Shown here one piece after another: positions 17,751 through 27,166 of a DNA stretch of 64,000 nt (positions are counted from its first letter, which is position 1; each line of letters starts with the position of its first letter). Source of the stretch: Phycisphaerae bacterium (lineage in GTDB: Bacteria > Planctomycetota > Phycisphaerae > UBA1845); assembly GCA_029260075.1 (NCBI GenBank), contig JAJDDY010000058.1, positions 172,236 to 236,235 of the forward strand. The letters are read 5' to 3'. Under the pieces are notes generated by a model. The model saw nothing but the letters and a program-made list of their open reading frames with translations. It had not been told where the DNA came from and did no database searches. The position numbers and the translations under genes are program-made.

Positions 17751-18374
17751 TCACGGCTTGGCCGTGGGCGTAGCGCTTGCCCCGGCTGGTGCAGTTGCGG
17801 CCTTGGCCGCTTTGTACGCCGCGTTGAGTCGGGAGACGACCTCGTCCGTCAATTCGGTGCGCGGATGCCAATAGAGCACCTTCTGCAGAATGATTTGCTG
17901 ACGAGCCTGCGCGGTTCCCGAAGGGGGTTCGTTGGGCAGTCGGTCAGCCGCAAGGACCATGTCGATTCCTTGCTCCTCCGCGATCTGGCCGATCACGGAT
18001 TGGATGTCGTTGTAAATGGTCCGAAGCGACGCGGCGAGACCTTGCTCAATCTTTCGACCTTCGGCCTCCGTGATCCACTTGGCTTCAGCTTCCAGCATGA
18101 CGAGTTGCTTTTGACGATCGGCGAACGCCTGTGTGCCGGGTTTGACTTCCTCCTGCAGCGAGCGGGCGGTCCGTTCGACCTGCTGCTTGAGGCCCGTCAT
18201 TCGCTCGTTGTACCGAACCCGATCCTGCTCAAACTTGGCTTCCAGGTCCGCGGTCTTGAGATAGCGCTCAGAGACTACGGCGATGTTCACGACGGCGACA
18301 CGCGTTGTGGCCATGGCGCTGGCCGTCATCGCCGTGACGCCAGCGACGGCCACGGAAAAGCGAAAACGATTCAT
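17751..18374 (-). CDS. OmpH/Skp-family periplasmic chaperone
   Basis: Exported coiled-coil protein that holds unfolded outer-membrane proteins. A signal peptide covers the first ~22 residues (VAVAGVTAMTASAMA). VAVVNIAVVSERYLKT is the typical Skp N-terminal strand, followed by long charged helices from residue ~40 to 120 (FEQDRVRYNERMTGLKQQVE and onward). The strand IDMVLAADRL and a short Ala/Pro-rich tail end the protein. At 207 aa it is slightly longer than E. coli Skp. It opens the lipid A block, mirroring the skp-lpxD-fabZ order of Gram-negative bacteria, which supports an outer membrane with LPS in this organism. Confidence 0.88.
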   Translation of the reverse strand: MNRFRFSVAVAGVTAMTASAMATTRVAVVNIAVVSERYLKTADLEAKFEQDRVRYNERMTGLKQQVERTARSLQEEVKPGTQAFADRQKQLVMLEAEAKWITEAEGRKIEQGLAASLRTIYNDIQSVIGQIAEEQGIDMVLAADRLPNEPPSGTAQARQQIILQKVLYWHPRTELTDEVVSRLNAAYKAAKAATAPAGASATPTAKP

Positions 18375-18502
18375 ATCGATACCCTCATTCGTTTATTGTT
18401 AGACCAATGATCACAAGCGGGCATTGTCGCCGGAACAGCCGCCGGGACAACCCCGCGCCGAAAAAGAGCCCGTGCCGCGCGACAATGCCACCGCCACACC
18501 AG

Positions 18503-18660
18503 TCTAGTGCTCGGGCACACGATGGATGACGGGCTTACCGGGCCGCGCCCGTTAGGAAGGGGACGTTTGAAAGCCGGTCGTGACAGCTTGCCGACACCAC
18601 GTCGGGGTCGCGGATCGGATCGGACGATCCCGTCACGTGGGTCGTGACAGAGTGCTCGCC
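18503..18660. repeat. Diverged copy of dispersed palindromic repeats
   Basis: Begins with CTAGTGCTCGGGCACACG and ends with GTGACAGAGTGCTC, a diverged form of the inverted repeat ends at 1353-1517. Inside are GGGCCGCGCCCGTTAGGAAG and CCGGTCGTGACAGCTTG, the latter shared with 4831-4847. The rest of the 18375-18660 gap has nothing I recognise. Confidence 0.5.
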
Positions 18661-19773
18661 CTACGGCACGCGTGGAGGCTTCGTTGCGGACAATACGGGT
18701 TTGCACGTTTTGCACGCCGAACGTCCCGCCTGGCGCGCGTCGCGAGCGCTGATGAACGTCACGCGATTGGCCGGACGGATTCGCCGCGCATGCGGGCAAT
18801 CGGCCTTGTGGACGATGGTGGAGTTAACGCTGCCAACCCAGTTGGCCATCGGTGCGCCCCGGTCGACAGAGGACGCGGTAGCGGTGGCATCGTCGCGCCA
18901 CGCCGGTCGGCCGGCCGTTTCCCAGGCGCGCACGATCAGATTCGCAGCCAGCAACGCCGCGTCCTCGAGTCGCGACTCTACAATCGCACAGCCACCACCG
19001 GCTTCGGTTTGCGTTAGAAGAATCGACGTCTTCGAGCCCCGGTTCGATTTCGATCTTACAACCGACCGTTGGACGATCTCTTGCAGAGGGGGAACGGTCG
19101 CGTGCGCGGCTTCGAGCGTGGCGAACACGTCGTCAATGGCTGAGGTGCCCGGCCCGACCCGACCCGGAAACACACGAACCTCGTACGCGAATCGATCACC
19201 GAAGTCGCGGACCAAATCATCGTGAACAAGTCGTCGATTGGCGTCGTCAGCCACAGTGTTGAAAGGAAGAGCGGCATCCGTAGCGTAATGCACGACCGCA
19301 CCCGCCGCGCGGACCACCTTGTCGGTATCGCGTTGGCGAAAGGCGTGGGACAATTCGTCGACTCGGCGAATCAACGTCCACGGGAGCGAACCGCCCTCGC
19401 TCACGCCGTGTTGTGCGAACAGTCTTCGTGCAGCCTGCTCGCTTCGCGGAAAACGTGACACCACTCCGGTGTGTTTGCGATCCTGTTCGCCTCCGTCAAG
19501 CAGAATGAAATGGCTCGTTGCATCACTCGAGCTCTGATTGCGCGCAGCGTCTACCCATAAGAGTTCCTTGGACGCGATGCGGCGTATCTCTGTGGCGCGC
19601 GCATCAAGAAGACCGCGAATCGGCGTAGGCAAAGCATGGATCGCCGTATCCGCAACGATTTCGTACGCCCTCGGTGACTCATCGATCGTTTGCGACGCAA
19701 CCGACGGTCGAACAAGCGTGGCCACCAATACGGCGCCCAGCAAGCTAGCAAATGAAAGGCGGGACGTGAGCAT
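18661..19773 (-). CDS. Exported protein, possible zinc phospholipase C/S1-P1-like domain plus Ada-like cysteine domain
   Basis: A 370-aa protein with a signal peptide (LSFASLLGAVLVATLVRPSVA). The middle part has GAVVHYATDAALPFNT near residue 165-180. That resembles the H-x3-D helix (HYxxDxxxPxH type) of the zinc-dependent phospholipase C/S1-P1 nuclease fold, with further histidines up- and downstream. Identification is by motif only and is tentative. The last ~50 residues (ANWVGSVNSTIVHKADCPHA ... SACKTCKPV) match the short Ada-like metal-binding domain found at the ends of some nucleases and exported enzymes, with two cysteine knuckles. Substrate unknown. It is followed by a lipoprotein gene upstream on the same strand. 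Confidence 0.6.
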   Translation of the reverse strand: MLTSRLSFASLLGAVLVATLVRPSVASQTIDESPRAYEIVADTAIHALPTPIRGLLDARATEIRRIASKELLWVDAARNQSSSDATSHFILLDGGEQDRKHTGVVSRFPRSEQAARRLFAQHGVSEGGSLPWTLIRRVDELSHAFRQRDTDKVVRAAGAVVHYATDAALPFNTVADDANRRLVHDDLVRDFGDRFAYEVRVFPGRVGPGTSAIDDVFATLEAAHATVPPLQEIVQRSVVRSKSNRGSKTSILLTQTEAGGGCAIVESRLEDAALLAANLIVRAWETAGRPAWRDDATATASSVDRGAPMANWVGSVNSTIVHKADCPHARRIRPANRVTFISARDARQAGRSACKTCKPVLSATKPPRVP

Positions 19774-19905
19774 TATCTACACCGAATGTGTTTTGAACTG
19801 TCGTATGCCTAGGCTACAGCGTCAGCGTGACACGGTCACGCCCACCACACGGTGGCCCGGTGTCCATCCAGTGACCAAAGAGTTCAACGGCGGATGAAGG
19901 TGCTC

Positions 19906-20514
19906 TTACCGGCCAGCCGCTGCCACCGAAATCTTCGCACCGTCCAGAATCGAAAGAAGCAGACGCTCCTCCATCGCTGCATCTCGCCCCTGAGGAATCC
20001 AAGTCTCATCGTCGGGGCTGATGACCTCGATGCCGGTTGTCGAGGGCAATTTGTAGCTAAAGAAATCGAACGAAGCCGTGCTGCTGTTGAACTGCCGATC
20101 GGGCGCCGAAAACCGTTCTTTGTAGACCACGACTGAGACGTCGCGCCAGGTTGCGGCATCGTCTTGACCTGCAATCGTGACCTCGACGCGACGTGCTACC
20201 GGATTGAGCGTCGCATCCCAATAATCCGGCCAGGAGTCGACATCGTGGCGCCACCATTCGAAGAACTGCTGCGACGTATTTGCAAAGGTCGTAACCACGC
20301 CCGCACGTCGGTCTACCCGGTCCAATCGGAAGCGATGCTCGCGAAGGGTATCGCGTACTGACGACCACAACCGATCAGCATCATCAGATCGATTCGCGAT
20401 ATTGATCGGCTGCGTCGATCGGTAATCATCGCGCCGCGGACCCAGGCAACCGAGCGACAGGCCGAGCAGGGCGGTACAAGCGAAGACGGAGAATTTGCGC
20501 AATGGTAGCATCAC
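19906..20514 (-). CDS. Putative lipoprotein of unknown function
   Basis: A 202-aa protein beginning MMLPLRKFSVFACTALLGLS and carrying the lipobox LSLGC at about residue 23, so it is probably attached to a membrane after signal peptidase II processing. The mature part has a mixed alpha/beta look, with RLWSSVRDTLREHRFRLDRV followed by strands ending in VSVVVYKERF. This resembles small secreted domains of unknown function that planctomycetes often carry, but I do not recognise a family. It is 132 bases upstream of the phospholipase-like gene on the same strand and could be in one transcript. Confidence 0.65.
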   Translation of the reverse strand: MMLPLRKFSVFACTALLGLSLGCLGPRRDDYRSTQPINIANRSDDADRLWSSVRDTLREHRFRLDRVDRRAGVVTTFANTSQQFFEWWRHDVDSWPDYWDATLNPVARRVEVTIAGQDDAATWRDVSVVVYKERFSAPDRQFNSSTASFDFFSYKLPSTTGIEVISPDDETWIPQGRDAAMEERLLLSILDGAKISVAAAGR

Positions 20515-20743
20515 CGGGAAATCATACGGGTCGCACTTGAGCGGTCAAGGACGTCTGAATTTCGCCGACTAACCCGGGTGCAAGACACTTCCGGCGGGTG
20601 CGCCATTTCTTGCCCTACGGGAAGGGCGGGGTGCGGGTAGTTCGCGACGCAGTGAGTGGTCCCACAAACATCATCCCATGTCGCGGAATCCGTCTTGTGG
20701 CTAGCACATCATTGAGTATTGCTGGTATTCGAGCATTGCCACA

Positions 20744-20839
20744 CCCCGCACGTGACAAAGTACTGCGTCCCCGTCGAGAGGAAGAAATCGCCTATGGATC
20801 ATCGGCTGGACGCCGGTACGACACTTTCTCAACAGGCTG
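20744..20839. repeat. Composite ~95-bp dispersed repeat at the 3' end of the HEAT gene
   Basis: Segments GAAATCGCCTATGGATCATC, GGCTGGACGCCGGT and CTTTCTCAACAGGCTGCTA follow one another. The same modules in the same order occur at 51399-51495, downstream of nhaC. In both places the final CTA of the repeat is the TAG stop codon of the minus-strand gene. The rest of the 20515-20743 gap contains GGCGGGGTGCGGG-type sequence with an inverted CCCCGCACG, but no gene. Confidence 0.65.
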
Positions 20840-23113
20840 CTACCCTCGGTAGAAGCTGCGGATGATATCGCTTGCCTTGTTGCTCTCGATGTTTATGGCC
20901 CCAAGCGCCTGACTGGCTGCCGTGCGGATGACCAGATCGGCGTCTTCGCGGGCGATGTCGACAAGCGCGGCGACTTGGTCGTCTTCGAGAAGGTTGCCGT
21001 TTCGCTTGGCTGACTCAGCCAGTGAACCGAACACCGACACGCGTAGCGATTCAGTGTTTGAGTCACTGAGAGCTACAAACGCGATTGCACGTTGCGCTGT
21101 CGGCGCGGATAGCAACGCCAACACTCTCGCGACAAGGGTCTGCAACGCTTCGTCAGACGATGCGAGCGCCGCAATGAGCCCCGGTTCGGCTTCAGCGACA
21201 TCGCACACCGTCGATCCATCAATGGCGATACGTCCTAGTGTCTCAGCGGCCTGGATCGCAAGTGTCTGAGCCAGTGCCACGTCGAGTTGCGCTTGGCCCG
21301 TTCTGGCCCGAACGCGATCGAAGGCCTCGCCCAAGCGTTCGGCGCCCGCCGAGGCGGCTACGGCCTCGATGTATGGATCGTTCTTGGCAAGGTTTTCCGC
21401 AAAAACTGATTGCTCGCTCTTGGTGAGCACAACGACAGCCGTCTTGCCGAACACCGACTCGGTCCGTAAACGCCGAAGCGCATCGGCGATTGGCGGATCG
21501 TTCAGGTCCGTGGCGAGGAAGACGCCAACCACGTTTTGGAACGTCGTTCGGCTGCGCTCCATGGCTTTGAAGAAGCTGACGTCGCCGATCACTTCGCGGC
21601 CGCTGGCGCGAATCGCGCTGACGACACGGTTCAGGTTCGTTTCGTCCGGATCGACCACGACGACCTGCTCACGTCCCGACAGGCTCAGCGTGGCCGACAG
21701 CACGGGAACTATTTGGTGGGCGCCGGCAAACTGCGACTTCGGCAGCGCCGACCCCAGCGCCAACGCCGCGCGGATTCGGACAAGCGTGTCGGAAAACTGA
21801 AGTGCGTGAACGAGTGGCTGCTTGAAATCCTCCGTGCCGATCAGTGACGTTTCGCCAGCCGTGATGCGCAGCGCCTCGATGGCCCCTAGCGCGACGGTGG
21901 AGTCCTGGTCACGCAGCGCCCGTGCGAGCATTTGATGAGCGTATCGTGGACCCGCGCTTTGCGTGAAATACAGCGCCCTCGGGTAGTCGTCGGGGCGGGT
22001 TGCGTCGGAGTCGCCGGTTTGATCGGGATCGCCGCTCTCTACGTCGAGCCCAAGGCGACCTTCGCGCCGCACGTTGGCGGCAAGCCAAAGCGCCAACGCT
22101 TCGCCCTGATCATTCTTCAGACGCATCGCCTCTTCGCAGCAGCGCATGGCCATGACCTGACCGAAGATTCGCGTGGGAACCTCAACGCGGCGCAAGTGTT
22201 GATCGTCTCGGTCCCAGAACCAGACGTTGGCCTCTTCGAGGCGCGGATCGGCACCGACGGCGTCGTCTTCGTCGTAGTATTGGTTGGCAAGTGTTACGAA
22301 CAATTCGTCGGCCGAGCCGGGGAACGTGCGGCCGAACTTCACTTCGATCCGCTCGATCGCCGCGACGACAGCCTTGCGGGTCTGCTCGGTCGTGGACTCA
22401 GAAGCCAGCATGCTTCGCAGGTAGGGCAGCGCCTGCGGATAGCCGATTTCGCCGAGGGCGTTTATGAGGTTCAAACGCAAGTCCGTGCTGTCTACACGAA
22501 GGGCCATGACCAGCGGGTTGAGCGCCCCTTTACCGATTCTCGGAAACGCTGTGGTGATGCGTGGCCACAGTCGCGCCTTGGACGAATCGAGCAGCGTATC
22601 GACCATGTGCGGAATGGCGTATTCGCCCGATTCCGTTAGGTACTTGATCGCAAAGAATTCCTGCTGCGGGTCTCCGCCAAGCAGTTCGATATTCGTGAGA
22701 ATGCGCGCTGTGGATTGCCGCTCCAGTTGTTCGCCTTGTTGCAACAGCTTCAAGACCGCGGAAGCCGAATCTGCAATCGTCGATTGGCGAATGAGTGTGA
22801 GCAGCGTCTTGATACTATCCGGGTCGGCGTCGGAGATGGCGACGAGTCGGACCGGGTCCAACTCAGGATGAGCCAAAAGCGATTGGGCATAGCCGTTGGC
22901 TAGTTGAAAACGACCCATCCTCGCGTAGTGAACGAAGTCTTTGAACAACGACTCGGCCGTAGCCCCAGCAGGGATCTTCACCTTCGACCCGGAATCGTCC
23001 GGCGATGCTTGACCCGAAGCCGTGGTCCCCAAGACCGCCAGCGAAACAGCCGCCACGATCGTCGGCAACAGGCCAGCGGGTTGGCGATGAATCACCAATA
23101 ATGTACTTGGCAT
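20840..23113 (-). CDS. Large exported HEAT-repeat protein with receiver-like insert
   Basis: A 757-aa protein with a signal peptide (LLPTIVAAVSLAVLGTTASG). HEAT/PBS-type repeats are visible near residues 190-260 (RLNLINALGEIGYPQALPYL), 395-450 and again at 610-755 (VIRTAASQALGAINIESN). Between them, around residues 480-604, is an alpha/beta segment. It starts REQVVVVDPDETNLNRVVSA, continues to a strand FGKTAVVVLTKS and looks like a CheY receiver fold, with DPDE where the acidic pocket would be. Such a domain is normally cytoplasmic, so it is unusual here. Likely a scaffold or interaction protein; no enzymatic function can be assigned. Confidence 0.75.
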   Translation of the reverse strand: MPSTLLVIHRQPAGLLPTIVAAVSLAVLGTTASGQASPDDSGSKVKIPAGATAESLFKDFVHYARMGRFQLANGYAQSLLAHPELDPVRLVAISDADPDSIKTLLTLIRQSTIADSASAVLKLLQQGEQLERQSTARILTNIELLGGDPQQEFFAIKYLTESGEYAIPHMVDTLLDSSKARLWPRITTAFPRIGKGALNPLVMALRVDSTDLRLNLINALGEIGYPQALPYLRSMLASESTTEQTRKAVVAAIERIEVKFGRTFPGSADELFVTLANQYYDEDDAVGADPRLEEANVWFWDRDDQHLRRVEVPTRIFGQVMAMRCCEEAMRLKNDQGEALALWLAANVRREGRLGLDVESGDPDQTGDSDATRPDDYPRALYFTQSAGPRYAHQMLARALRDQDSTVALGAIEALRITAGETSLIGTEDFKQPLVHALQFSDTLVRIRAALALGSALPKSQFAGAHQIVPVLSATLSLSGREQVVVVDPDETNLNRVVSAIRASGREVIGDVSFFKAMERSRTTFQNVVGVFLATDLNDPPIADALRRLRTESVFGKTAVVVLTKSEQSVFAENLAKNDPYIEAVAASAGAERLGEAFDRVRARTGQAQLDVALAQTLAIQAAETLGRIAIDGSTVCDVAEAEPGLIAALASSDEALQTLVARVLALLSAPTAQRAIAFVALSDSNTESLRVSVFGSLAESAKRNGNLLEDDQVAALVDIAREDADLVIRTAASQALGAINIESNKASDIIRSFYRG

Positions 23114-23327
23114 TGATTACTCCTGAGAGAATCCGGAGGGAACTATCTTGATGTCGTATTGCGCGGCGACCGGCCGGAACCTTGTGCATGGCCAGCCCCG
23201 CGTGTGCTCCTCGCAGCGCCGGGCACTTGCTACTCATGACGCGCCAGCCGGACTACCCGGGCCGGCGGCGTTCGCGTCCGGTACCCGAAAAATCCACAGT
23301 CAGTTGGGCCAGTATAAGCAGCGCCTG

Positions 23328-24383
23328 CTAGAAGTCCAGAACCTCACGGGCGGCGTGGGCGATGCGGGTGGGGTTCGGCAGGAAGTCCCGCTCATGGGCG
23401 AAGTACGGAAACTGCACGTCGTAGCCGGTGATCCGCCGGATCGGGGCTTCGAGGTACATCAACGATTCTTCAACAACCCTGGCGACAATCTCGGAGCCAA
23501 TACCGCACGTTCGCGGCCCCTCGTGAATGACCACGGCGCGACCCGTCTTGGCCACGGACGTGGTGATCGTCTCGGTATCCATCGGCGACACCGTCAGCAA
23601 GTCGATCACTTCGACCGATACACCGTCGGCATCGACTAGCTCGTCAGCCGCTTCGAGCGTCGGGCGCATCATGGCGCCGTACGCAATCAGCGTGATGTCG
23701 CTGCCCTCGCGAACAACCTGCGCTTTGCCAAGGGGCATGACCTCGGGTTCGTCCGGAACTTGCTCCTTGAACGCGCGGTACGAAGCTTTGGGCTCGTAAA
23801 AAATGACGGGGTCTTTGCTTTGGATCGACGCCAGCAGGAGCGCTCGGGCGTTACGCGGGGTGGAGGGGATGACCATGTACAGACCCGGCGTATGGGCGTA
23901 GTAGGCTTCGCGACTCTCGCTGTGGTGCTCAAGCGCTCGAATTCCACCGCCGTAGGGCATTCGAATCACCATCGGCAACGAGAAGCGTCCGCGCGTTCGG
24001 TTTCTGAACCGCGCGACGTGCTGCTCCACCTGGTGAAACCCTTGGTACGCGAAACCAGAAAACTGCATCTCCGCGATCGGCTTGAGTCCGTACAGCGCAA
24101 GCCCAACCGCGCCGCCGATGATGGCCGCCTCAGCCAGTGGCGTGTCCAGCACGCGTTGATCGCCGTAACGGTCGAGCAGATCGGCGGAGACGCGAAAGAC
24201 GCCCTCGTCGCGTCCCACATCCTGACCGAGCAACACGACCGTATCATCCATGCGCATCGCGTCATCAAGGGCGAGATTCAGTGCGCCCACCATGTTCATT
24301 AAGGTCATGCTTCCCTTCTCGTGTTCTGCGCCCTCGGCGCCTGCATTCGGTGGCGCTAGCGCCAATCCATCATTGGTCATCAT
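23328..24383 (-). CDS. 2-oxoacid (pyruvate) dehydrogenase E1 component, beta subunit
   Basis: Transketolase-type subunit that pairs with the alpha subunit encoded just upstream. Together they use thiamine diphosphate to decarboxylate pyruvate or branched-chain 2-oxoacids and pass the acyl group to E2. Typical motifs: DDTVVLLGQDVGRDEGVFR, LDTPLAEAAIIGGAVGLAL, HHSESREAYYAHTPGLYMVI and GRAVVIHEGPRTCGIG. 351 aa is the usual length. The ATG at 24383 overlaps the alpha-subunit TGA (ATGA), so expression is coupled. E2 and E3 genes are not in the window. Choice between pyruvate and 2-oxoisovalerate as substrate cannot be settled from the sequence alone. Confidence 0.93.
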   Translation of the reverse strand: MMTNDGLALAPPNAGAEGAEHEKGSMTLMNMVGALNLALDDAMRMDDTVVLLGQDVGRDEGVFRVSADLLDRYGDQRVLDTPLAEAAIIGGAVGLALYGLKPIAEMQFSGFAYQGFHQVEQHVARFRNRTRGRFSLPMVIRMPYGGGIRALEHHSESREAYYAHTPGLYMVIPSTPRNARALLLASIQSKDPVIFYEPKASYRAFKEQVPDEPEVMPLGKAQVVREGSDITLIAYGAMMRPTLEAADELVDADGVSVEVIDLLTVSPMDTETITTSVAKTGRAVVIHEGPRTCGIGSEIVARVVEESLMYLEAPIRRITGYDVQFPYFAHERDFLPNPTRIAHAAREVLDF

Positions 24384-25477
24384 GATGTTTTCGCCAACCC
24401 TTCGCGCTCAAGTGCTTCCTTGTATTCCTGTCGCTGAGATAGCAACTCCGCCGGTAGTTCGTCATACGTGTAGTCGAACGTATCCATCGGATTCGTTTCT
24501 TCCGTTGATTCGTAGGATTCAACCGCCGCCGCGATCTCGGCCAACACCCCCTCGTCTATCGCGTCGATCTTCTTCTGATCGAGCAAACCCCGGCGGATCA
24601 GATAGTTTTCATAGCGAGGAATCGGATCGAGCTTGACCCATTTCTCGACTTCCTTGTTCGAGCGATACTTCGTCGGATCGTCTGCGGTCGTATGGACGGA
24701 AACGCGATACGTCATGGCTTCGATTAGCGTAGGACCTCCGCCAGACTTGGCTTTTTCCACGGCTTCCGTCGTACCAACGTGGACGGCGAGCGCGTCGTTA
24801 CCATCGAGCTGCAAACCGTCGAATCCGTACGCGAGTGCCTTTTGGGCGATCGTCTCAGACGCCGTTTGTTTGTCGCGGGGAAGCGAGATCGCCCATTGGT
24901 TGTTCGCTACGAAAAACACGACCGGGAGATGGTAGGCACCGGCGAAGTTCATGGCTTCGTGGAAATCGCCCTCGCTCGTTCCGCCGTCTCCGCAATAGCA
25001 CAGAACCGCGTGATTGTCGCCGCGAAGCTTCATGCCCCAGGCGATGCCCATGGCATGAAGGCACTGAGAAGCGATCGGGACGGCGATCGGCGTGTCGTTC
25101 ACGCCGTCCGGCGGTTGACAACCCTCTTCATAACCGCCCCAAAACCGCAATACCGTCTCCATCGGCCAGCCCCGATGGTAGAACGAACCCGGCTCGCGAT
25201 AAGCGTGGACCACCCAGTCTTCGGGATCCATGCACATCGTCGCGGCGCAGTGGGTGGCCTCCTGCCCTCGACAGGGCCCGTAGGTACCGATGCGACCTTG
25301 CCGCTGCAGGTTGATGCACCGTTCGTCGATGCGACGAGCAACGAGCATAAGGCGAAAAAGGGCGACCGAACGCTCGTCGTCGAGCCCCGGGTCGAGCGAC
25401 TCGTCGAGTTTTCCCTTGCCGTCGAGAATTGAGAGGTACTCGACCTTTGGCTTAATCTTGATCTGCTTTCGTGGCAC
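24380..25477 (-). CDS. 2-oxoacid (pyruvate) dehydrogenase E1 component, alpha subunit
   Basis: Carries the thiamine diphosphate site: GDGGTSEGDFHEAMNFAGAY with the closing asparagines in FFVANNQWAIS. Other family marks are LMLVARRIDERCINLQRQGR, GQEATHCAATMCMDPEDW and the phosphorylation-loop-like YRVSVHTTADDPTKYRS. 365 aa, normal for the heterotetrameric E1 type. Start is GTG at 25477, preceded by a clear AGGAGG at the right spacing, which settles it over any internal ATG. It is first in a two-gene operon with the beta subunit. Confidence 0.94.
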   Translation of the reverse strand: MPRKQIKIKPKVEYLSILDGKGKLDESLDPGLDDERSVALFRLMLVARRIDERCINLQRQGRIGTYGPCRGQEATHCAATMCMDPEDWVVHAYREPGSFYHRGWPMETVLRFWGGYEEGCQPPDGVNDTPIAVPIASQCLHAMGIAWGMKLRGDNHAVLCYCGDGGTSEGDFHEAMNFAGAYHLPVVFFVANNQWAISLPRDKQTASETIAQKALAYGFDGLQLDGNDALAVHVGTTEAVEKAKSGGGPTLIEAMTYRVSVHTTADDPTKYRSNKEVEKWVKLDPIPRYENYLIRRGLLDQKKIDAIDEGVLAEIAAAVESYESTEETNPMDTFDYTYDELPAELLSQRQEYKEALEREGLAKTS

Positions 25478-25651
25478 GTGTCAGTCGCCTCCTAGACTTC
25501 CTACGGGTTCCGAAAGGCCTGCGGACCACGCCGCAAAGCCTGCGGGGCCATTGTAGGGAATCGCAGCGAATTGTGAACCCCAGCGGCGGTTGGATCCACT
25601 GTTGACCGGCCACAACGGCTGGGAATCGATCCTTACGGCCATTCGCGGCCG

Positions 25652-27166
25652 CTACGCCGACGCACGCCGCTTCACGACGATGGCCGCAAAGATCGCCGGC
25701 GGGACGGCCGCAACAGCCAGTGCAAGGCTGATGGACACCAGCATCCCATCCTCGAACCTGTGAAATTTTTCCATTAGAACCGCTGCGAGCGAGTTGAAGG
25801 TAGGTACGCGGATGAGGTTGCTGGCCGCGACATCCGACAAGGCAAGGGCGACGACGATGGCGCCGCCGGCGAGGAGTGTCGGCCAGACCAGCGGCAGGCG
25901 AATCGCACTCAACACGTTCGCATCGCCGGCGCCGTCCGTTTCCGCCTGCTCGATTAGCGAGGGATAGGCCGTCGTGGCCGCCATCGCCGCCAGCATGCCG
26001 ACCCAGCCGAATCGCGTGACATAGGTCATCGCGACGATGGGCCAATCATCGTAGAGCAGGGCGGTGGTCTCGTGATTGTAGGCCGCGATCATCGCCACGC
26101 CGATCAGTGCCCCCGGTATTGTGCCGACCAGTAGGCACCAGAGCGTCGTGATCGAACGCAGCGTTTCGGAACACCCGCGACGCGTTCCAAAGATTCCCAA
26201 GCCCATGACCAACGATCCTGCTGCAGCGACAACCGCTGTACCGATCGACCAGACGAAGTCTCGACCGTACACGTCAGCCGCCTGCCGAAGTGGCTGCAGC
26301 CCGTTCAGTCGCGACATCAACCACGTCATCGGCAAGACCCACGCCACGACGAACAGTCCGATCGTCATGGCTCCGGCCTTTGTCTTACCGGCGACGCGCG
26401 ACACTGTGAGTGCCATATAATCGGCACCTGTTGTTCGGTGGCGGAAGATGATCAACATGGCGACGATCAGCGCACCTACGACGCCAAGCGCCGGAAGTGA
26501 TGGCCAGAGCGTCGTGATCACCAGCGATGATTGCATCGCCCAGCCGAGAAGCTCCGTCGAAAACACGGGCACGCTACAGGCGTGCGGCGTGCCGTAATCA
26601 CCAAAGCACAGCACGAAGACGATCGCAGCCGCCAACGCCACGTGACTGCGCAGCACACCGAGCCCCACGTGAACAAACGCAAGCCAAGGCGAAACCGTCA
26701 GCAGGGCGGCTTCATAAGCAGATCGACCCACGCGCGACCAGCCCGCGCCGATGACCAATGCCGGTATAGGCCACATCCAAAGCGACCAGATCATCAGGCA
26801 ACGAGGCGTGTCACCAATAGCGACGGGTAGCAAACGATTCCACCCCAGCGCGAGAACCATGGGTGGAGTAAGCAGGATCACGCTAAGCAGGAAGACCAGC
26901 AGTGGTGTACGCCCGCCACGCCGGCTGCGTCCGATGGCCATCGCGCCGGGAATGGAAAGGGCGATCGCCCCCAGCGTCGCGACGGACGCCATCCACACAC
27001 TTCGCCAGAGCAAGCCCATTTGCCGCGCGGTGAACGTGAACCCTGCGTCCGGCGCATCACCCTGCGCAATGCAACGCCACAGCAGGGCAAGCGTCGGCCA
27101 CGCGACGGCGGCGAGGAAGATCACCCACGCCGTCGCAGCCAAACCAACGCTGAGTATGGAACGCAT
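25652..27166 (-). CDS. Iron(III)-type ABC transporter permease
   Basis: Inner-membrane permease of the FbpB/ThiP type, with two fused permease halves in 505 aa. About 12 hydrophobic helices can be drawn, including ATAWVIFLAAVAWPTLALL at the start and IAAIIVVKRR-like tail. The binding-protein-dependent EAA loop is seen twice: AYEAALLTVSPWLAFVHVGL in the first half and EQAETDGAGDANVLSAIRLP in the second. The ATG at 27166 shares a base with the TGA of the substrate-binding protein gene. No ATPase gene follows: 174 bases downstream is the E1 operon, so the ATPase must be supplied from elsewhere. Confidence 0.88.
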   Translation of the reverse strand: MRSILSVGLAATAWVIFLAAVAWPTLALLWRCIAQGDAPDAGFTFTARQMGLLWRSVWMASVATLGAIALSIPGAMAIGRSRRGGRTPLLVFLLSVILLTPPMVLALGWNRLLPVAIGDTPRCLMIWSLWMWPIPALVIGAGWSRVGRSAYEAALLTVSPWLAFVHVGLGVLRSHVALAAAIVFVLCFGDYGTPHACSVPVFSTELLGWAMQSSLVITTLWPSLPALGVVGALIVAMLIIFRHRTTGADYMALTVSRVAGKTKAGAMTIGLFVVAWVLPMTWLMSRLNGLQPLRQAADVYGRDFVWSIGTAVVAAAGSLVMGLGIFGTRRGCSETLRSITTLWCLLVGTIPGALIGVAMIAAYNHETTALLYDDWPIVAMTYVTRFGWVGMLAAMAATTAYPSLIEQAETDGAGDANVLSAIRLPLVWPTLLAGGAIVVALALSDVAASNLIRVPTFNSLAAVLMEKFHRFEDGMLVSISLALAVAAVPPAIFAAIVVKRRASA

